Below are positions 1 to 9,358 of a DNA stretch of 64,000 nucleotides, one piece after another. Below the pieces are notes generated by a model. It was given only the letters and a program-made list of their open reading frames with translations. It ran no database searches and was not told where the DNA came from. Source of the stretch: Caldilineaceae bacterium (lineage in GTDB: Bacteria; Chloroflexota; Anaerolineae; Caldilineales; Caldilineaceae). The stretch spans positions 11,572-75,571 of the forward strand of contig JAPKMW010000048.1 of the NCBI GenBank assembly GCA_026645575.1. Direction: 5' to 3'. Numbering within the stretch: the stretch's first letter is position 1; every line of letters starts with the position of its first letter. Position numbers and translations under genes: made by a program.

Positions 1-2
1 AG

Positions 3-623
3 ATGGCAATGAATAGCACCGAAACGCCGGTTGCCCTCTTTGAATTAGGTGACAACATCGGCGGCGGCAGCGCTGGCGACGCGACCATCATTTTAGAGCA
101 ACTGCTGGCGCAAGGGGCGGACGGCTGGGCGGTCGCCATCTATGATCCTGAATCGGTGCAGGCGTGTTTCCAGGCCGGTATTGGCGCAACCGTTTCCTTG
201 CAAGTGGGTGGCAAAGTGGACAAGATTCACGGCCCCACCTTGCCCATCACCGGGCAGGTGCGCACGCTTTCCGACGGCAAATTTGAAGAGCCGGAACGCC
301 GCCACGGTGGCCGCCGCTATCATGACCAGGGCTTGACCGCCGTTGTGGAGGTTAACCGCACGGCGCCGGGCAAAGGTGGGCTGCTCCTGCTTGATAGCAA
401 CCGAATGCCGCCCATGAGCATCCACCAACTGACCAGCGCCGGCATTGTCCCACAACACCAGCGCATTCTGGTGGCGAAGGGCGCGGTCGCCCCACGCGCC
501 GCCTATGAGCCAGTGAGCAAACGGATCATCGAAGTCGATACCGCCGGGGCAACGTCGATCAGCATTCCGCCCGATCAGTATCACCTGGCGCGCAAGACGC
601 TGTATGAGTGGCAGCAGCGTTAA
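3..623 (+). CDS. M81 family (MlrC-like) metallopeptidase, C-terminal part
   Basis: This is the 3' end of a longer gene; the frame is open to the window edge, so the first Met is not a real start. The Gly-rich stretch DNIGGGSAGDAT, then WDPE-like IYDPES and GIGATVSLQVGGK, match the C-terminal domain of M81 (MlrC/microcystinase C) proteins. The family's metal-binding N-terminal domain would lie upstream of the window. Many M81 proteins sit beside transporters and sugar enzymes with no proven link to microcystin, so the substrate is unknown. The next gene is convergent. Confidence 0.8.
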   Translation: MAMNSTETPVALFELGDNIGGGSAGDATIILEQLLAQGADGWAVAIYDPESVQACFQAGIGATVSLQVGGKVDKIHGPTLPITGQVRTLSDGKFEEPERRHGGRRYHDQGLTAVVEVNRTAPGKGGLLLLDSNRMPPMSIHQLTSAGIVPQHQRILVAKGAVAPRAAYEPVSKRIIEVDTAGATSISIPPDQYHLARKTLYEWQQR

Positions 624-647
624 CAATTAATGGACAACAAGTAATGA

Positions 648-1844
648 TTAACGATTGGGGCGCACCAACGGCAAGTACCAAAGATAGGCCAGCAGCGAGC
701 CGATGGCGAGAAAGAGCAGAGCAGCCGTGTAAGCTTGCGGCGGGTAGTGACCGGCGGCGTCAGCAGGGAAGCGGTTGATGATCAGGCCCATCACCCATTG
801 CAGGATGAAGGTGCCGCCGATGCCAAACATGTTGACGGCGCTGACCGCTTTACCGGTCATTGCCAGAGGGAAAAGTTGGCGCGCCTGGGCCATGAGCATG
901 ACGTTAAAGCCGCCGGTGATGCCAAAGATCACATAGAGGATCACGACCACCGATAGCGACGGTAGCAAGGCCAAGCCGAAGAGAGAAAGGGTATAGAGCA
1001 CCCCCCCAATTGCCAGAATACGCCCCAGGCCAAACTGGTCGGCCAGCCAGCCGGAGGCGCCGTAGCCAATGGTAACGCCAAGACCGAGCCAGAGCAGAAT
1101 GTTGCCACCGGCAATGGGGGAAAGGCCATAGACATCGAAGAGATATGGCCCGGCCCATAGCCCATGGAAACCCATCAGCCCGCCAGCCAGGAAGAAGATC
1201 AGCGGCGTGATCCGCCAGACCTGGCGATTGCGGAAGATGGTCATGAGCGTTCCTTCGCGCTTGTTGCTCCCAGTCCAGGGGACGCCCGGCGGTGTGTTGC
1301 GGGTCCAAAGCATAATGGCCGTGGCAAAGAGGGCCGTGAGGACAGCGCCAATGATAAAAATATTACGCCAGCCGATCTGCGCCGCCAACCAGGCCAACGG
1401 CGTAGCAGCGGTTAACGACCCCAACGCGCCAATACCAACCAGCAAGCCGGAGACAGTGGCAAAACGTTCAGCAGAGAACCATTGACTGAAAATTTTCAGC
1501 GACCCCATCAGCACGCCGGCCATGCCCATGCCAATCAGAGCGCGACCGAAGGCTAGGATGGGAAAGGAGGGCGCCAGCGCAAAGATCAAAGCGCCAACGA
1601 CGCCCACCAACATCAGCAACGGCGTCACCCAGCGCGGCCCCCAGCGATCCAAGCCAACACCTAAGGGCGTCTGCACAGCGGCAAAGGTGGCAAAGAACAG
1701 GCTGGTCATCAAGCCCAGGTCGGCGGCAGTCAGGTTCATTTCCCGCGCCAGCGTTGGGGCTATGACAGCATTGGCTGACCGAAAGAAATAGGACATAAAG
1801 TAGGCAGCGGTAAAGAGAACAAAGACGGTGAAATGGCGGTTCAT
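648..1844 (-). CDS. MFS transporter
   Basis: This 398-residue protein has about twelve hydrophobic segments. The loop between helices 2 and 3 reads GVGLDRWGPRW and the loop between helices 8 and 9 GASGWLADQFGLG, both versions of the MFS G-x-x-x-D-R-x-G motif. The length is usual for a 12-TM carrier. It acts in the cytoplasmic membrane; the closest families by feel are hexuronate/aldonate or nitrate/drug-type MFS carriers, but the substrate cannot be read from sequence. It lies between the M81 gene and a divergent ribokinase, so uptake of a sugar or sugar acid is a reasonable inference. The ribosome-binding site is weak. Confidence 0.85.
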   Translation of the reverse strand: MNRHFTVFVLFTAAYFMSYFFRSANAVIAPTLAREMNLTAADLGLMTSLFFATFAAVQTPLGVGLDRWGPRWVTPLLMLVGVVGALIFALAPSFPILAFGRALIGMGMAGVLMGSLKIFSQWFSAERFATVSGLLVGIGALGSLTAATPLAWLAAQIGWRNIFIIGAVLTALFATAIMLWTRNTPPGVPWTGSNKREGTLMTIFRNRQVWRITPLIFFLAGGLMGFHGLWAGPYLFDVYGLSPIAGGNILLWLGLGVTIGYGASGWLADQFGLGRILAIGGVLYTLSLFGLALLPSLSVVVILYVIFGITGGFNVMLMAQARQLFPLAMTGKAVSAVNMFGIGGTFILQWVMGLIINRFPADAAGHYPPQAYTAALLFLAIGSLLAYLWYLPLVRPNR

Positions 1845-1884
1845 AATATAATCATTTTCTAATAGGCAGATAAACAGGTAAACA

Positions 1885-1952
1885 GGTAGGTAGGGAGATA
1901 GGTAGACAGGGCAGAAGACACATTTACCTGGCTACCTATCTCCCTACCTACC
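1885..1952. repeat. 21-bp inverted repeat in a divergent promoter spacer
   Basis: Two perfect 21-base arms (1885-1905 and 1932-1952), rich in GGTAGG/GGGAGATAGG words, flank a 26-base loop. They lie between the divergent MFS and ribokinase genes, just before the ribokinase Shine-Dalgarno site. The arms are built of short near-repeated words like other spacers in this window, so this is probably a member of the dispersed short-repeat class; an operator role is possible. Confidence 0.7.
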
Positions 1953-1969
1953 CATTATAAGGAGGAAAT

Positions 1970-2896
1970 ATGACAAACCCCAAGATTTGTGTTGTGGGTG
2001 CATCGAATATTGACTTGATCAGCTACGCCCCCCGCTTGCCCAAACTGGGTGAAACGTTGCCCGGCAGCCGCTTTCAGATGGGCTTTGGCGGTAAGGGCGC
2101 CAACCAGGCGGTGATGGCCGCCAAACTAGGTGGGGCCGTCACAATGGTGACCAAGGTGGGTAACGACATCTTTGGCAAGGATTATTTTAATCACTACGCG
2201 CAGTTAGGCTTTGATACGCGCTATGTTTTCATGACCGATGCTGCGGCCACCGGCGTCGCCCCCATTTGGGTGGACGAAGTTAGTGGGAATAATGCGATTA
2301 TTGTTATCACCGGAGCAAATGATTTATTATCACCGGCAGATGTCGAGACGGCACGCGAAGCCATTGTGACGGCTGACATTGTCTTGTGCCAGTGGGAGTC
2401 GCCATTGGAAACAACCTTGGCTGCGCTACGGATTGCCCGTACCGCTGGCGTGATGACCATCTTCAACCCGGCGCCGGCGCGGGCCGCCTTGCCGGCGGAA
2501 GCTTATCAACTAAGCGATCTCTTCTGCCCCAACGAAACGGAAACCGAATTGTTGACCGGCCACCCCGTCGCCACCACCGAACAAGCCACCGCTGCCGCTC
2601 AGGTTTTATTAGAAAGAGGCGCACGGCAAGTTATTTTGACGCTGGGTGAACGAGGCAGTTTATTAGTCACGGACGAAAAAACGGTACATGTACCGACGAC
2701 AAAAGTCCAGGCCATCGACACCACCGGCGCCGGCGACGCCTTCTGTGGCAGTCTGGCCTATTTCCTCGGCATCGGCCAACCAATCGAAGAAGCGATGGCT
2801 CACGCCAACTATGTCGCCGCCGTTAGTGTGCAAAGCCCCGGTACGCAAACGAGCTTCCCGTCACGATCAGCGTTGCCGGCGTCGCTCTTTGGCTAA
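1970..2896 (+). CDS. rbsK: Ribokinase (PfkB family)
   Basis: The product (308 aa, normal for ribokinase) phosphorylates ribose or a similar sugar with ATP in the cytoplasm. The first PfkB signature GGKGANQ lies at residues 40-46 and the second, DTTGAGDAFCG, at about 250-260, with Asp256 as the expected catalytic base. An early IDLI segment and the LTLGERGSLL strand also fit. The start is set by a GGAGG site six bases before the ATG. No rbs transporter is next to it; the divergent MFS gene may supply the substrate. Related PfkB sugar kinases cannot be excluded. Confidence 0.85.
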   Translation: MTNPKICVVGASNIDLISYAPRLPKLGETLPGSRFQMGFGGKGANQAVMAAKLGGAVTMVTKVGNDIFGKDYFNHYAQLGFDTRYVFMTDAAATGVAPIWVDEVSGNNAIIVITGANDLLSPADVETAREAIVTADIVLCQWESPLETTLAALRIARTAGVMTIFNPAPARAALPAEAYQLSDLFCPNETETELLTGHPVATTEQATAAAQVLLERGARQVILTLGERGSLLVTDEKTVHVPTTKVQAIDTTGAGDAFCGSLAYFLGIGQPIEEAMAHANYVAAVSVQSPGTQTSFPSRSALPASLFG

Positions 2897-2963
2897 GGCA
2901 AATCAACAAACTATTTGGTATGCCATTATAAACGCGGTATAATGCTGTCAGGAGGACGATACG

Positions 2964-3752
2964 ATGCCATCACCATTTCCTGGGATGAACCCATACTTTG
3001 AGTCGCCTGACATTTGGGAAGATTTTCATCAAAATCTTGCTACGGAAATTCAAACACAACTCATTCCGCAGTTGCGTCCTAAATATTATGCCGCGCTTGT
3101 ACCACGCGTGACTTATGAGGAAGTATTGATTCAGCAAGATCCGCATGATGCAAAACCCGATGTTGGTGTGTGGCGCAGAACACCGATAGGTGAAATAGTG
3201 CAAGCGCCAGTTGCTGTCCTAGCGCCCCCTCCCATCATTGAGACAATTGCGGAAGAGACGCCGGTAAAATTATGGACCATTGAGATTCGGGAAGCCGGAT
3301 TAGGAACGCTTGTCACCTCCATAGAGATCCTTTCACCTGTAAACAAACGCGGCAAACACGAAGCTTATACTGCCCATCAACGCAAACGAACATCACTGAT
3401 GCGCGCCGGCGTCAATTTGCTGGAAATCGATCTACTCCGTACCGGTCGCCGCTGGTCATTACCTAATAAAGAACTGCCTGAGGCGCCCTACTTTGTCTTT
3501 CTCTGGCGGGTCTTAAGTCCAAAACGCTTGGGCATTTGGCCGCTCAAGTTGCGCGAGCCGATTCCCGTTTTACCAGTCCCTTTACGTGAACCCGATCCTG
3601 ACATTCCGCTGGATCTGACGCAGGCCATTCATAATATTTATGACCGAGCCGGCTATGATATGCGCATTGATTACACCAAACCACCGCCCAAACCCGATTT
3701 TTCAGAAGAGGATGCGGCGTGGCTCAGGACAATTGCCGCAACGGCTCTGTAA
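2964..3752 (+). CDS. DUF4058 family protein
   Basis: The 262-residue product begins with PSPFPGMNPYFE followed by a WEDFHQNL segment, the hallmark of DUF4058, a family frequent in Cyanobacteria, Chloroflexota and Planctomycetes. The conserved core VEILSPVNKRG (near residue 121) and NLLEIDLLRTG follow; these resemble the acidic-lysine core of PD-(D/E)XK-like nucleases, a guess only. No experimental role is known to me. It has a good AGGAGG site and stands between the ribokinase and an amidohydrolase gene, with no clear functional tie to either. Confidence 0.85.
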   Translation: MPSPFPGMNPYFESPDIWEDFHQNLATEIQTQLIPQLRPKYYAALVPRVTYEEVLIQQDPHDAKPDVGVWRRTPIGEIVQAPVAVLAPPPIIETIAEETPVKLWTIEIREAGLGTLVTSIEILSPVNKRGKHEAYTAHQRKRTSLMRAGVNLLEIDLLRTGRRWSLPNKELPEAPYFVFLWRVLSPKRLGIWPLKLREPIPVLPVPLREPDPDIPLDLTQAIHNIYDRAGYDMRIDYTKPPPKPDFSEEDAAWLRTIAATAL

Positions 3753-3785
3753 ATTTGAATGCACGCCCAGGGAGAGGAAACCATC

Positions 3786-4742
3786 ATGTATCAAGGCTTT
3801 ACCATCATTGATTTCCACACCCATTTTCCCACCGATCAGCCCTGGTTCACCGAAATGGGCGACACCATTAAGAACTACCAAGCACGCGTCAGCCCGGAAC
3901 GGGTAGCACTCATTCGCAAATTGTCGCAGCCCTATGAAGAGCAGTGGCGCCGCATGTGGGACTTCCCTAAAGCTGAGGGCAAAGAGGTCCACCCCGGTGA
4001 TCGTGAACAGGCGCGGCGTTGGGTGGCTGAATTGGACAAGTATGGCATCCACAGCATCGGCTTTGTCACTGGTGGCGGCAACGAGCATCTGGCCGAGATC
4101 GTCAGTTGGCACCCGGACCGCTTTGTTGGCTTTGCCCACCACAGCCCCTTCATTCCCGACGCCGTGGAAAAACTGGATCATGCCGTGAAAAACCTGGGCT
4201 TACGCGCCTACAAATTGCTCGCCCCATTGATCGAAGAGCCGATTGAACATCCCGACGCCTTTCCCGTTTGGGAGAAGTGCGCAGAGTTGGGCATTCCGGT
4301 GCTGATTCACTTTGGCATTCAGGGCGGCGCCGGCGGCATTGCTTGGCACGAAAACATCAACCCGCTCAAACTTCACAATGTCGCCAAGTCCTTCCCTGAT
4401 GTCACCTTTGTTATCCCCCACTTTGGCTGCGCCTGGGAACGGGAAACCTTGCAACTCTGCTGGGCCTGCCCGAATGTCTCAGTGGACACCAGCGGCAGCA
4501 ACCAATGGATCCGTTGGGTTCCCGGCGAGGTGACGGTCAAATATCTCTTCCGCAAATATTACGAAACCATCGGCCCCAGCCGCATTATCTTCGGCTCCGA
4601 TTCAAGCTGGTTCCCCCGCGGCTTTGCCTATCGCTACCTGCAAGATCAGGTGCGCGATTGTTTGGATTTGAATATGCCCGATGAGCATATCCAGATGATC
4701 TTTGCCAGCAATGCGGCTCGCTTACTCAAAATCAAGCTATAG
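3786..4742 (+). CDS. Amidohydrolase-2 family metal-dependent hydrolase
   Basis: The 318-residue TIM-barrel hydrolase has the metal-binding HxH at His11/His13 (DFHTH), then IPVLIHFG and FVIPHFGC supplying further His ligands, and the late catalytic Asp in IIFGSDSSW. This set is typical of PF04909, which includes decarboxylases and lactone or amide hydrolases. The substrate is not identifiable. An upstream in-frame Met at 3759 is less likely, because GGGAGAGGAAACC precedes the ATG at 3786. The gene follows DUF4058 closely on the same strand. Confidence 0.85.
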   Translation: MYQGFTIIDFHTHFPTDQPWFTEMGDTIKNYQARVSPERVALIRKLSQPYEEQWRRMWDFPKAEGKEVHPGDREQARRWVAELDKYGIHSIGFVTGGGNEHLAEIVSWHPDRFVGFAHHSPFIPDAVEKLDHAVKNLGLRAYKLLAPLIEEPIEHPDAFPVWEKCAELGIPVLIHFGIQGGAGGIAWHENINPLKLHNVAKSFPDVTFVIPHFGCAWERETLQLCWACPNVSVDTSGSNQWIRWVPGEVTVKYLFRKYYETIGPSRIIFGSDSSWFPRGFAYRYLQDQVRDCLDLNMPDEHIQMIFASNAARLLKIKL

Positions 4743-4838
4743 TCCGTCGTCCGCAGTCCTAAGTCCGCACTCCCAAGTCATCTCTGCGACCATTGCGGTC
4801 TACGGATAGTTACAACTCACTGCAAAAAGGAAACTCCC
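4741..4838. repeat. AGTCC-word spacer repeat
   Basis: The spacer begins with repeated AGTCC words. The string AGTCCGCAGTCCTAAGTCC at 13698-13716 is matched here almost base for base (4741-4766), and the 39.1-kb spacer is built from the same words. It is one member of the dispersed short tandem repeat class of this genome. Confidence 0.5.
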
Positions 4839-6482
4839 ATGCCGCTACACCCACTAGCCGGTCAACCGGCGCCCTTTGACCTGCTGCCCAATCTGCCGCG
4901 CCTGCTCTCCGCCTATTACACCCATCAGCCCGACCCACAGGTGGCAACGCAAGCGGTTTCCTTTGGTACATCGGGCCACCGCGGCACGTCAAGCGAAAAC
5001 AGCTTCAACGAGCAGCACATTCTCGCCATCTGTCAGGCGATCAGCGAGTTGCGCCGCACCCAAGGGATTACCGGGCCGCTCTATCTGGGAATGGATACCC
5101 ATGCGCTGTCAGAAGCCGCGCTCTCAACGGCGATTGAGGTCTTTGCCGCCAATGCTGTTGAATTGATGATCCAGCCGGATCGCGGCTATACACCAACACC
5201 CGCCATTTCCCATGCCATTTTAACTTACAACCGGGGACGCACCAGCGGGTTGGCTGATGGCGTCGTCATCACGCCGTCCCATAATCCACCCAGCGACGGC
5301 GGCTTTAAGTATAATCCGCCGGAAGGTGGGCCGGCGTCAGCGGAGACAACTGCCCAGATCCAGCAACGGGCGAATCAACTTTTACAACAAGGCTTAACCG
5401 ACGTGCAACGGCTGCCGTTGGCCCGTGCGCTCAAAGCCGACACGACACACGAACATGATTATATTGGCCCTTATGTCGCTGACCTGGCGAATGTGATCGA
5501 TATGGCGGCGATTCGTGCCGCCGGTCTCAAAATCGGCGCCGATCCGATGGGTGGCGCGGGGATTCATTACTGGGAACCAATTGCCGAACGCTATGGTCTC
5601 GACATTGAAATTGTCAATCGCCGCGTCGATGCCACCTTCGCCTTTATGACGGTGGACAAGGACGGCAAGATCCGCATGGATTGCTCTTCACCCTACGCGA
5701 TGGCGAGCCTGATTGGGCTGAAAGATCGCTTCGACATCGCCTTTGGCAACGACCCCGATTTTGACCGCCACGGCATTGTCACCAAGAGCAGCGGGCTGAT
5801 GGATCCCAATCATTATCTGGCTGTCGCCATCTGGTATCTCTTCCAACATCGCCCAGGCTGGCGCACCGACGCAGCGATTGGCAAAACGCTGGTCTCCAGC
5901 GCCATGATCGACCGGGTGGCGCAGCATCTGGGCCGTCGATTGGCCGAAGTACCGGTCGGCTTCAAGTGGTTTGTCGATGGTCTGCTTGACGGCAGCTATG
6001 GCTTTGGCGGTGAAGAGAGCGCTGGCGCCTCCTTCCTGCGCAAAGATGGCACCGTCTGGACAACGGACAAAGATGGTATCATCCTCGACCTGCTGGCGGC
6101 GGAAATCACGGCTGTCACCGGACGCGATCCTGGCGAACATTACCAAGCATTAGAAAGCCAATTTGGCGCTTCCTTCTACGACCGCATCGACGCCCCGGCT
6201 GATGCCGCCCAACGCAACGCGCTCAAGAACCTCTCCGCCGATGCCGTCAGCGCGACTGACTTGGCTGGCGACAAAATCACAGCCAAACTGACCCACGCCC
6301 CCGGCAACGGCGCGGCAATTGGCGGTTTAAAAGTCGTGACAGCCGAAGGCTGGTTTGCCGCCCGCCCCTCCGGCACCGAAAACATCTACAAAATCTACGC
6401 TGAAAGCTTCAAAAGCGAAGAACACTTACAACGCATCCAAGCCGAGGCGCAACAGATCGTCAATAAATCTTTCAACGGGTAG
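4839..6482 (+). CDS. pgm: Phosphoglucomutase (alpha-D-glucose phosphate-specific)
   Basis: The 547-residue enzyme interconverts glucose 1-phosphate and glucose 6-phosphate in the cytoplasm. All four phosphohexomutase loops are present: the phosphoserine loop [11 protein letters not shown] with Ser147, the Mg loop DPDFDRHG, the sugar-specificity loop GEESAGASF and the phosphate-binding loop [12 protein letters not shown] near the end. Length and order match bacterial Pgm of the E. coli type rather than the shorter PGM/PMM group. AAAGGAAACTCCC precedes the ATG. It feeds glycogen or sugar-nucleotide synthesis. Confidence 0.93.
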   Translation: MPLHPLAGQPAPFDLLPNLPRLLSAYYTHQPDPQVATQAVSFGTSGHRGTSSENSFNEQHILAICQAISELRRTQGITGPLYLGMDTHALSEAALSTAIEVFAANAVELMIQPDRGYTPTPAISHAILTYNRGRTSGLADGVVITPSHNPPSDGGFKYNPPEGGPASAETTAQIQQRANQLLQQGLTDVQRLPLARALKADTTHEHDYIGPYVADLANVIDMAAIRAAGLKIGADPMGGAGIHYWEPIAERYGLDIEIVNRRVDATFAFMTVDKDGKIRMDCSSPYAMASLIGLKDRFDIAFGNDPDFDRHGIVTKSSGLMDPNHYLAVAIWYLFQHRPGWRTDAAIGKTLVSSAMIDRVAQHLGRRLAEVPVGFKWFVDGLLDGSYGFGGEESAGASFLRKDGTVWTTDKDGIILDLLAAEITAVTGRDPGEHYQALESQFGASFYDRIDAPADAAQRNALKNLSADAVSATDLAGDKITAKLTHAPGNGAAIGGLKVVTAEGWFAARPSGTENIYKIYAESFKSEEHLQRIQAEAQQIVNKSFNG

Positions 6483-6597
6483 ATATTGGGTATTAGGTAC
6501 TAGATATTAGATAGTAAGGGCCTGAGATGTTGTCCTTGACAACCAATACCCAATACCCAATACCCAATATCCAATACCCAATATCCAATAGAAAGCC
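6483..6597. repeat. Heptanucleotide tandem repeat spacer (CCAATAC)
   Basis: Between pgm and the aldolase, CCAATAC or one-base variants (CCAATAT, CCAATAG) repeat seven times with a period of exactly seven at 6543-6590. An opposing arm of TATTGGGTATTAGG-type words lies at 6484-6512, so the transcript could fold into a long imperfect hairpin. This is like the STRR repeats of cyanobacteria. Confidence 0.75.
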
Positions 6598-6603
6598 TAA
6601 CCC

Positions 6604-7386
6604 ATGAGCGCAATTACCCAGTTTCGTAAGCGATTGGCAGCGGATGAAACCTGTATCGGCGCGTCGATCACCTTTACTGACCCGCGGGTCACCGATGCCC
6701 TGGCCGATTCCGTCGATTTTTTCTGGATCGATCTGGAACATTGCATGATGAGTCCCGAAGCGTTGAGCGGTCATCTGTTGGCGGCGCGTGGACGGGGCAA
6801 GGCAGCGCTGGTGCGGGTCACGGGCAGCAGTACCCCCTTTATCAAGCCGATTCTCGACATGGGCGCCGACGGCATCATTGTCCCCCAGGTGCGCACCGCC
6901 GATGAGGTTTGGCGCATTGTGCGCGATTGTCGCTACCCGCCGCAGGGCCATCGGGGCTATGGCCCGCGTGTGCCGTCGAACTATGGCCGCGATGGCGGCG
7001 CTGACTATATTGCCCGCGCCAACCGGGAACTCTTTGTCGCCGTCCAGATCGAAACAGCCGAGGCATTGGCTGCGCTTGACGACATTCTCGCCATCCCTGG
7101 CCTGGATTCGTTAGTGCTAGGGCCGCAGGATCTCTCCGGCGCGCTGGGGCGGTTGGGCGATGTCGAACACCCGACCGTGGTTGAGGCAATACAAACCGTG
7201 ATCGACAAAACGCGTGCCAGCGGTCGTAGCGTCGGCGCAGGCATGGGGACCGAGGCGGCTTATGCGAGCAAAATGGCCCAACGTGGCGTGCAGTGGCTGC
7301 AAGTCGGCTGCGATTATGGCTATCTGATTGAAGCAATGGATGGCATTGCTGCCGGGATTCGGGCACGGTTACAGACACGGATTTAG
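6604..7386 (+). CDS. HpcH/HpaI aldolase family protein
   Basis: The 260-residue product is a class II (metal-dependent) aldolase of the HpcH/HpaI fold, which cleaves 2-keto-3-deoxy acids to pyruvate plus an aldehyde. FFWIDLEHCMMSPE near residue 40 carries the conserved Asp/Glu-His triad, and ADGIIVPQVRTADE and YPPQGHRGYGPR are characteristic. LVLGPQDLSGALG resembles the GPxDLS metal/substrate site. The true substrate (for example 2-keto-3-deoxy-L-rhamnonate or a dicarboxylate) is not decidable. The start is set by the ATG after the repeat spacer. Confidence 0.85.
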   Translation: MSAITQFRKRLAADETCIGASITFTDPRVTDALADSVDFFWIDLEHCMMSPEALSGHLLAARGRGKAALVRVTGSSTPFIKPILDMGADGIIVPQVRTADEVWRIVRDCRYPPQGHRGYGPRVPSNYGRDGGADYIARANRELFVAVQIETAEALAALDDILAIPGLDSLVLGPQDLSGALGRLGDVEHPTVVEAIQTVIDKTRASGRSVGAGMGTEAAYASKMAQRGVQWLQVGCDYGYLIEAMDGIAAGIRARLQTRI

Positions 7387-7388
7387 GC

Positions 7389-7424
7389 GGCGCGGATTTT
7401 TGCCGGTAGACCCAAATCCGCGCC
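7389..7424 (+). terminator. Hairpin downstream of the aldolase gene
   Basis: Perfect 11-base arms GGCGCGGATTT (7389-7399) and AAATCCGCGCC (7414-7424) with a 14-base loop start just after the aldolase stop. There is no U-run. A relative, with arms of GGGGCGCGGAT type, is at 29730-29786, so it may be a dispersed hairpin used as a terminator. Confidence 0.5.
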
Positions 7425-7465
7425 ACCCAAATCTGCGTTTGTATGCAGAACAGGAATAAACTTCT

Positions 7466-9259
7466 ATGCTCCACCACATGACGCCCCACCTTTTCTGGGT
7501 GGAGGACAGTTGCACCATTTATGGCGTCCAGCGCGATGACGCCATCCTGTTGATCGACTGTGGCGCCGACCTGACCGCCGCCGAGCTACAGAGCCACACC
7601 ACCGGCAAGGTGGAAGCGATTCTGCTCACCCACTTTCATCGCGATCAATGTGCGGCGGCGCAGCAATGGCAAAGTGCGGGGGCGCAGATCACGCTGCCCT
7701 TTGCCGAACGGCGCTTTTTTGAAGAAGCCGATCTGCTCAAGGCGGCCTATGACATTTACAACAACTACACTGCCTACTATCCGGGGCGTGGGCCATTGCA
7801 AGACCTCCGCGCCGACCACTACGCCTATGACTACACGACCCTGAGTTGGCGCGACCTGACCATTGAAGTCATTCCCTTGCCGGGACATACCTTTGGCAGT
7901 GTCGGTTATCTTTTCACGGTGGATGGGCAGCGCGTGTTGGCTTGTGGCGATCTCATGTCGGCGCCGGGCAAGCTACGTGACTATTTCTGGAGCCAGTGGC
8001 ACTATATGGATTTCCAGGCCCATGTCAACCTCCTGGAGAGTTTGGCGACAGTCGAGAAACTGGGGGTTGATTGGCTTCTACCCGGTCATGGCGCGCCCTT
8101 TGCAGCGACGCCCCAAGCCTTTGCCGATCTACGCCGGCCGTTGGTAGAACTATACGAACTCTTTTATGCCAAACCCTACATCCCCTATCGGCCGCAGTTC
8201 CGCCAAATCACGCCCCATGTCTATGAGGTGACCAATTCGATGGCAAATAGCTACGTGGTACGAAGCGGTGAGTATGCCCTAATGATCGACTGTGGCTACA
8301 CGTCCGGCGCGCCCATCACCGCCAACCCCCATCGCTTTATCGACCACCTACTGCCCTACTTGGAAAGCGAACTGGGAATTCAAAAGATCGAGTGGTTTCT
8401 GCCTTCCCATTATCACGATGATCACCTGGCGGGTTATCCGGCTTTACAGGCACGCTATGGTACGCAAGTGGCAGCCTCACCTGAACTCAAGGATATTTTG
8501 GAACACCCGGAACGGTACGACATGCCTTGTCTCTTGCCGCAGGGGATGCAGGTGCAGCAGATGGTGGAACGCGGCGCAGCTTTGCACTGGCGGGGCATCG
8601 ACTTTTTCATCGAACAGCACCCCGGCCAAACGCTCTATCATCACCTGATCTTTTTTGAAGTAGACGGTGTGCGCTTTCTCAGCATCGGTGACAATATCTC
8701 TGGTTTGTCGTTTCGCGAGCAGCGCGATCACATTCATTCGTTCATCCCGAAGAACCGCACGCCTGTCACCAGCTACACCGATATGCCGCGTCAAATTCTC
8801 GAACGTAACCCCGATTTTCTGCTAACAGGTCATGGTGGCGCCGTTGTGTGTGATCGTGCAAAGGTGGAACGGTGGCAAAGTTGGATGGCACAATGGCAAC
8901 AGCATTTTGTCCAGATCATCGACCAGCCCCACCCGAACCTGGGCATGGATCCACATTGGATCGAGTTTTATCCCTACAAAGTGCGCATCCAACCGGGCGC
9001 GGTTGTCGATTTTCAGCTACGCATCACGAATCACGAAGCAGCCACCCGCGCCTGTCACCTGCGTTTCCGCGCTGTTGAAGGGGTGCAACTCGAACCGGAC
9101 GCGATAGAGATCAATGCTCCACCAAGTCAGGTGACGACGGTAACGGTGACGGCACACTTTCCCGCCACCTTTACAACCCATTCCTTGCCGGTCGTGGCGG
9201 ATGTGACTTGGGGTGGTAGACGGTTGGGGGAGATAGCAGAGGCAATTGGGTATTGGTAA
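7466..9259 (+). CDS. Tandem metallo-beta-lactamase-fold hydrolase with C-terminal beta domain
   Basis: The 597-residue protein contains two MBL domains. The first (about 1-240) has THFHRDQ, GHTFGSVGYLF, GDLM and PGHGAPF; the second (about 250-490) has SHYHDDHLAGYP, GQTLYHHL, IGDNISG and TGHGG. The C-terminal 100 residues read as an all-beta segment (YPYKVRIQPGAVVDFQLRI), perhaps Ig-like. In domain 1 the usual second His of HxHxDH is Gln; domain 2 keeps the full motif, so domain 2 is the likelier active site. No signal peptide is seen. Each domain alone resembles glyoxalase II-like hydrolases; the substrate is unknown. Confidence 0.82.
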   Translation: MLHHMTPHLFWVEDSCTIYGVQRDDAILLIDCGADLTAAELQSHTTGKVEAILLTHFHRDQCAAAQQWQSAGAQITLPFAERRFFEEADLLKAAYDIYNNYTAYYPGRGPLQDLRADHYAYDYTTLSWRDLTIEVIPLPGHTFGSVGYLFTVDGQRVLACGDLMSAPGKLRDYFWSQWHYMDFQAHVNLLESLATVEKLGVDWLLPGHGAPFAATPQAFADLRRPLVELYELFYAKPYIPYRPQFRQITPHVYEVTNSMANSYVVRSGEYALMIDCGYTSGAPITANPHRFIDHLLPYLESELGIQKIEWFLPSHYHDDHLAGYPALQARYGTQVAASPELKDILEHPERYDMPCLLPQGMQVQQMVERGAALHWRGIDFFIEQHPGQTLYHHLIFFEVDGVRFLSIGDNISGLSFREQRDHIHSFIPKNRTPVTSYTDMPRQILERNPDFLLTGHGGAVVCDRAKVERWQSWMAQWQQHFVQIIDQPHPNLGMDPHWIEFYPYKVRIQPGAVVDFQLRITNHEAATRACHLRFRAVEGVQLEPDAIEINAPPSQVTTVTVTAHFPATFTTHSLPVVADVTWGGRRLGEIAEAIGYW

Positions 9260-9264
9260 CAGGA

Positions 9265-9352
9265 ACACTACAGCGGATTCAGAAAGCAACGGATTGATCG
9301 CCTATTTACGACGACTGTGAAAATCAGATGCTTTCTGAATCCGCTGTAGTGT
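9265..9352. repeat. 88-bp hairpin repeat in a convergent spacer
   Basis: Perfect 24-base arms (9265-9288 and 9329-9352) begin ACACTACAGCGGATT and end AATCCGCTGTAGTGT, with a 40-base loop that contains ACGGATTGATCG. The element starts six bases after the MBL stop codon and ends just before the convergent aminotransferase stop. A second copy with the same ends occupies the convergent spacer at 36884-36978. Likely a bidirectional terminator carried by a dispersed repeat. Confidence 0.8.
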
Positions 9353-9358
9353 GTACGG

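Noticed and set aside
1..623. M81 gene as evidence for microcystin breakdown
   Set aside because: Only the C-terminal domain is seen, and MlrA or MlrB partners are not in the window.
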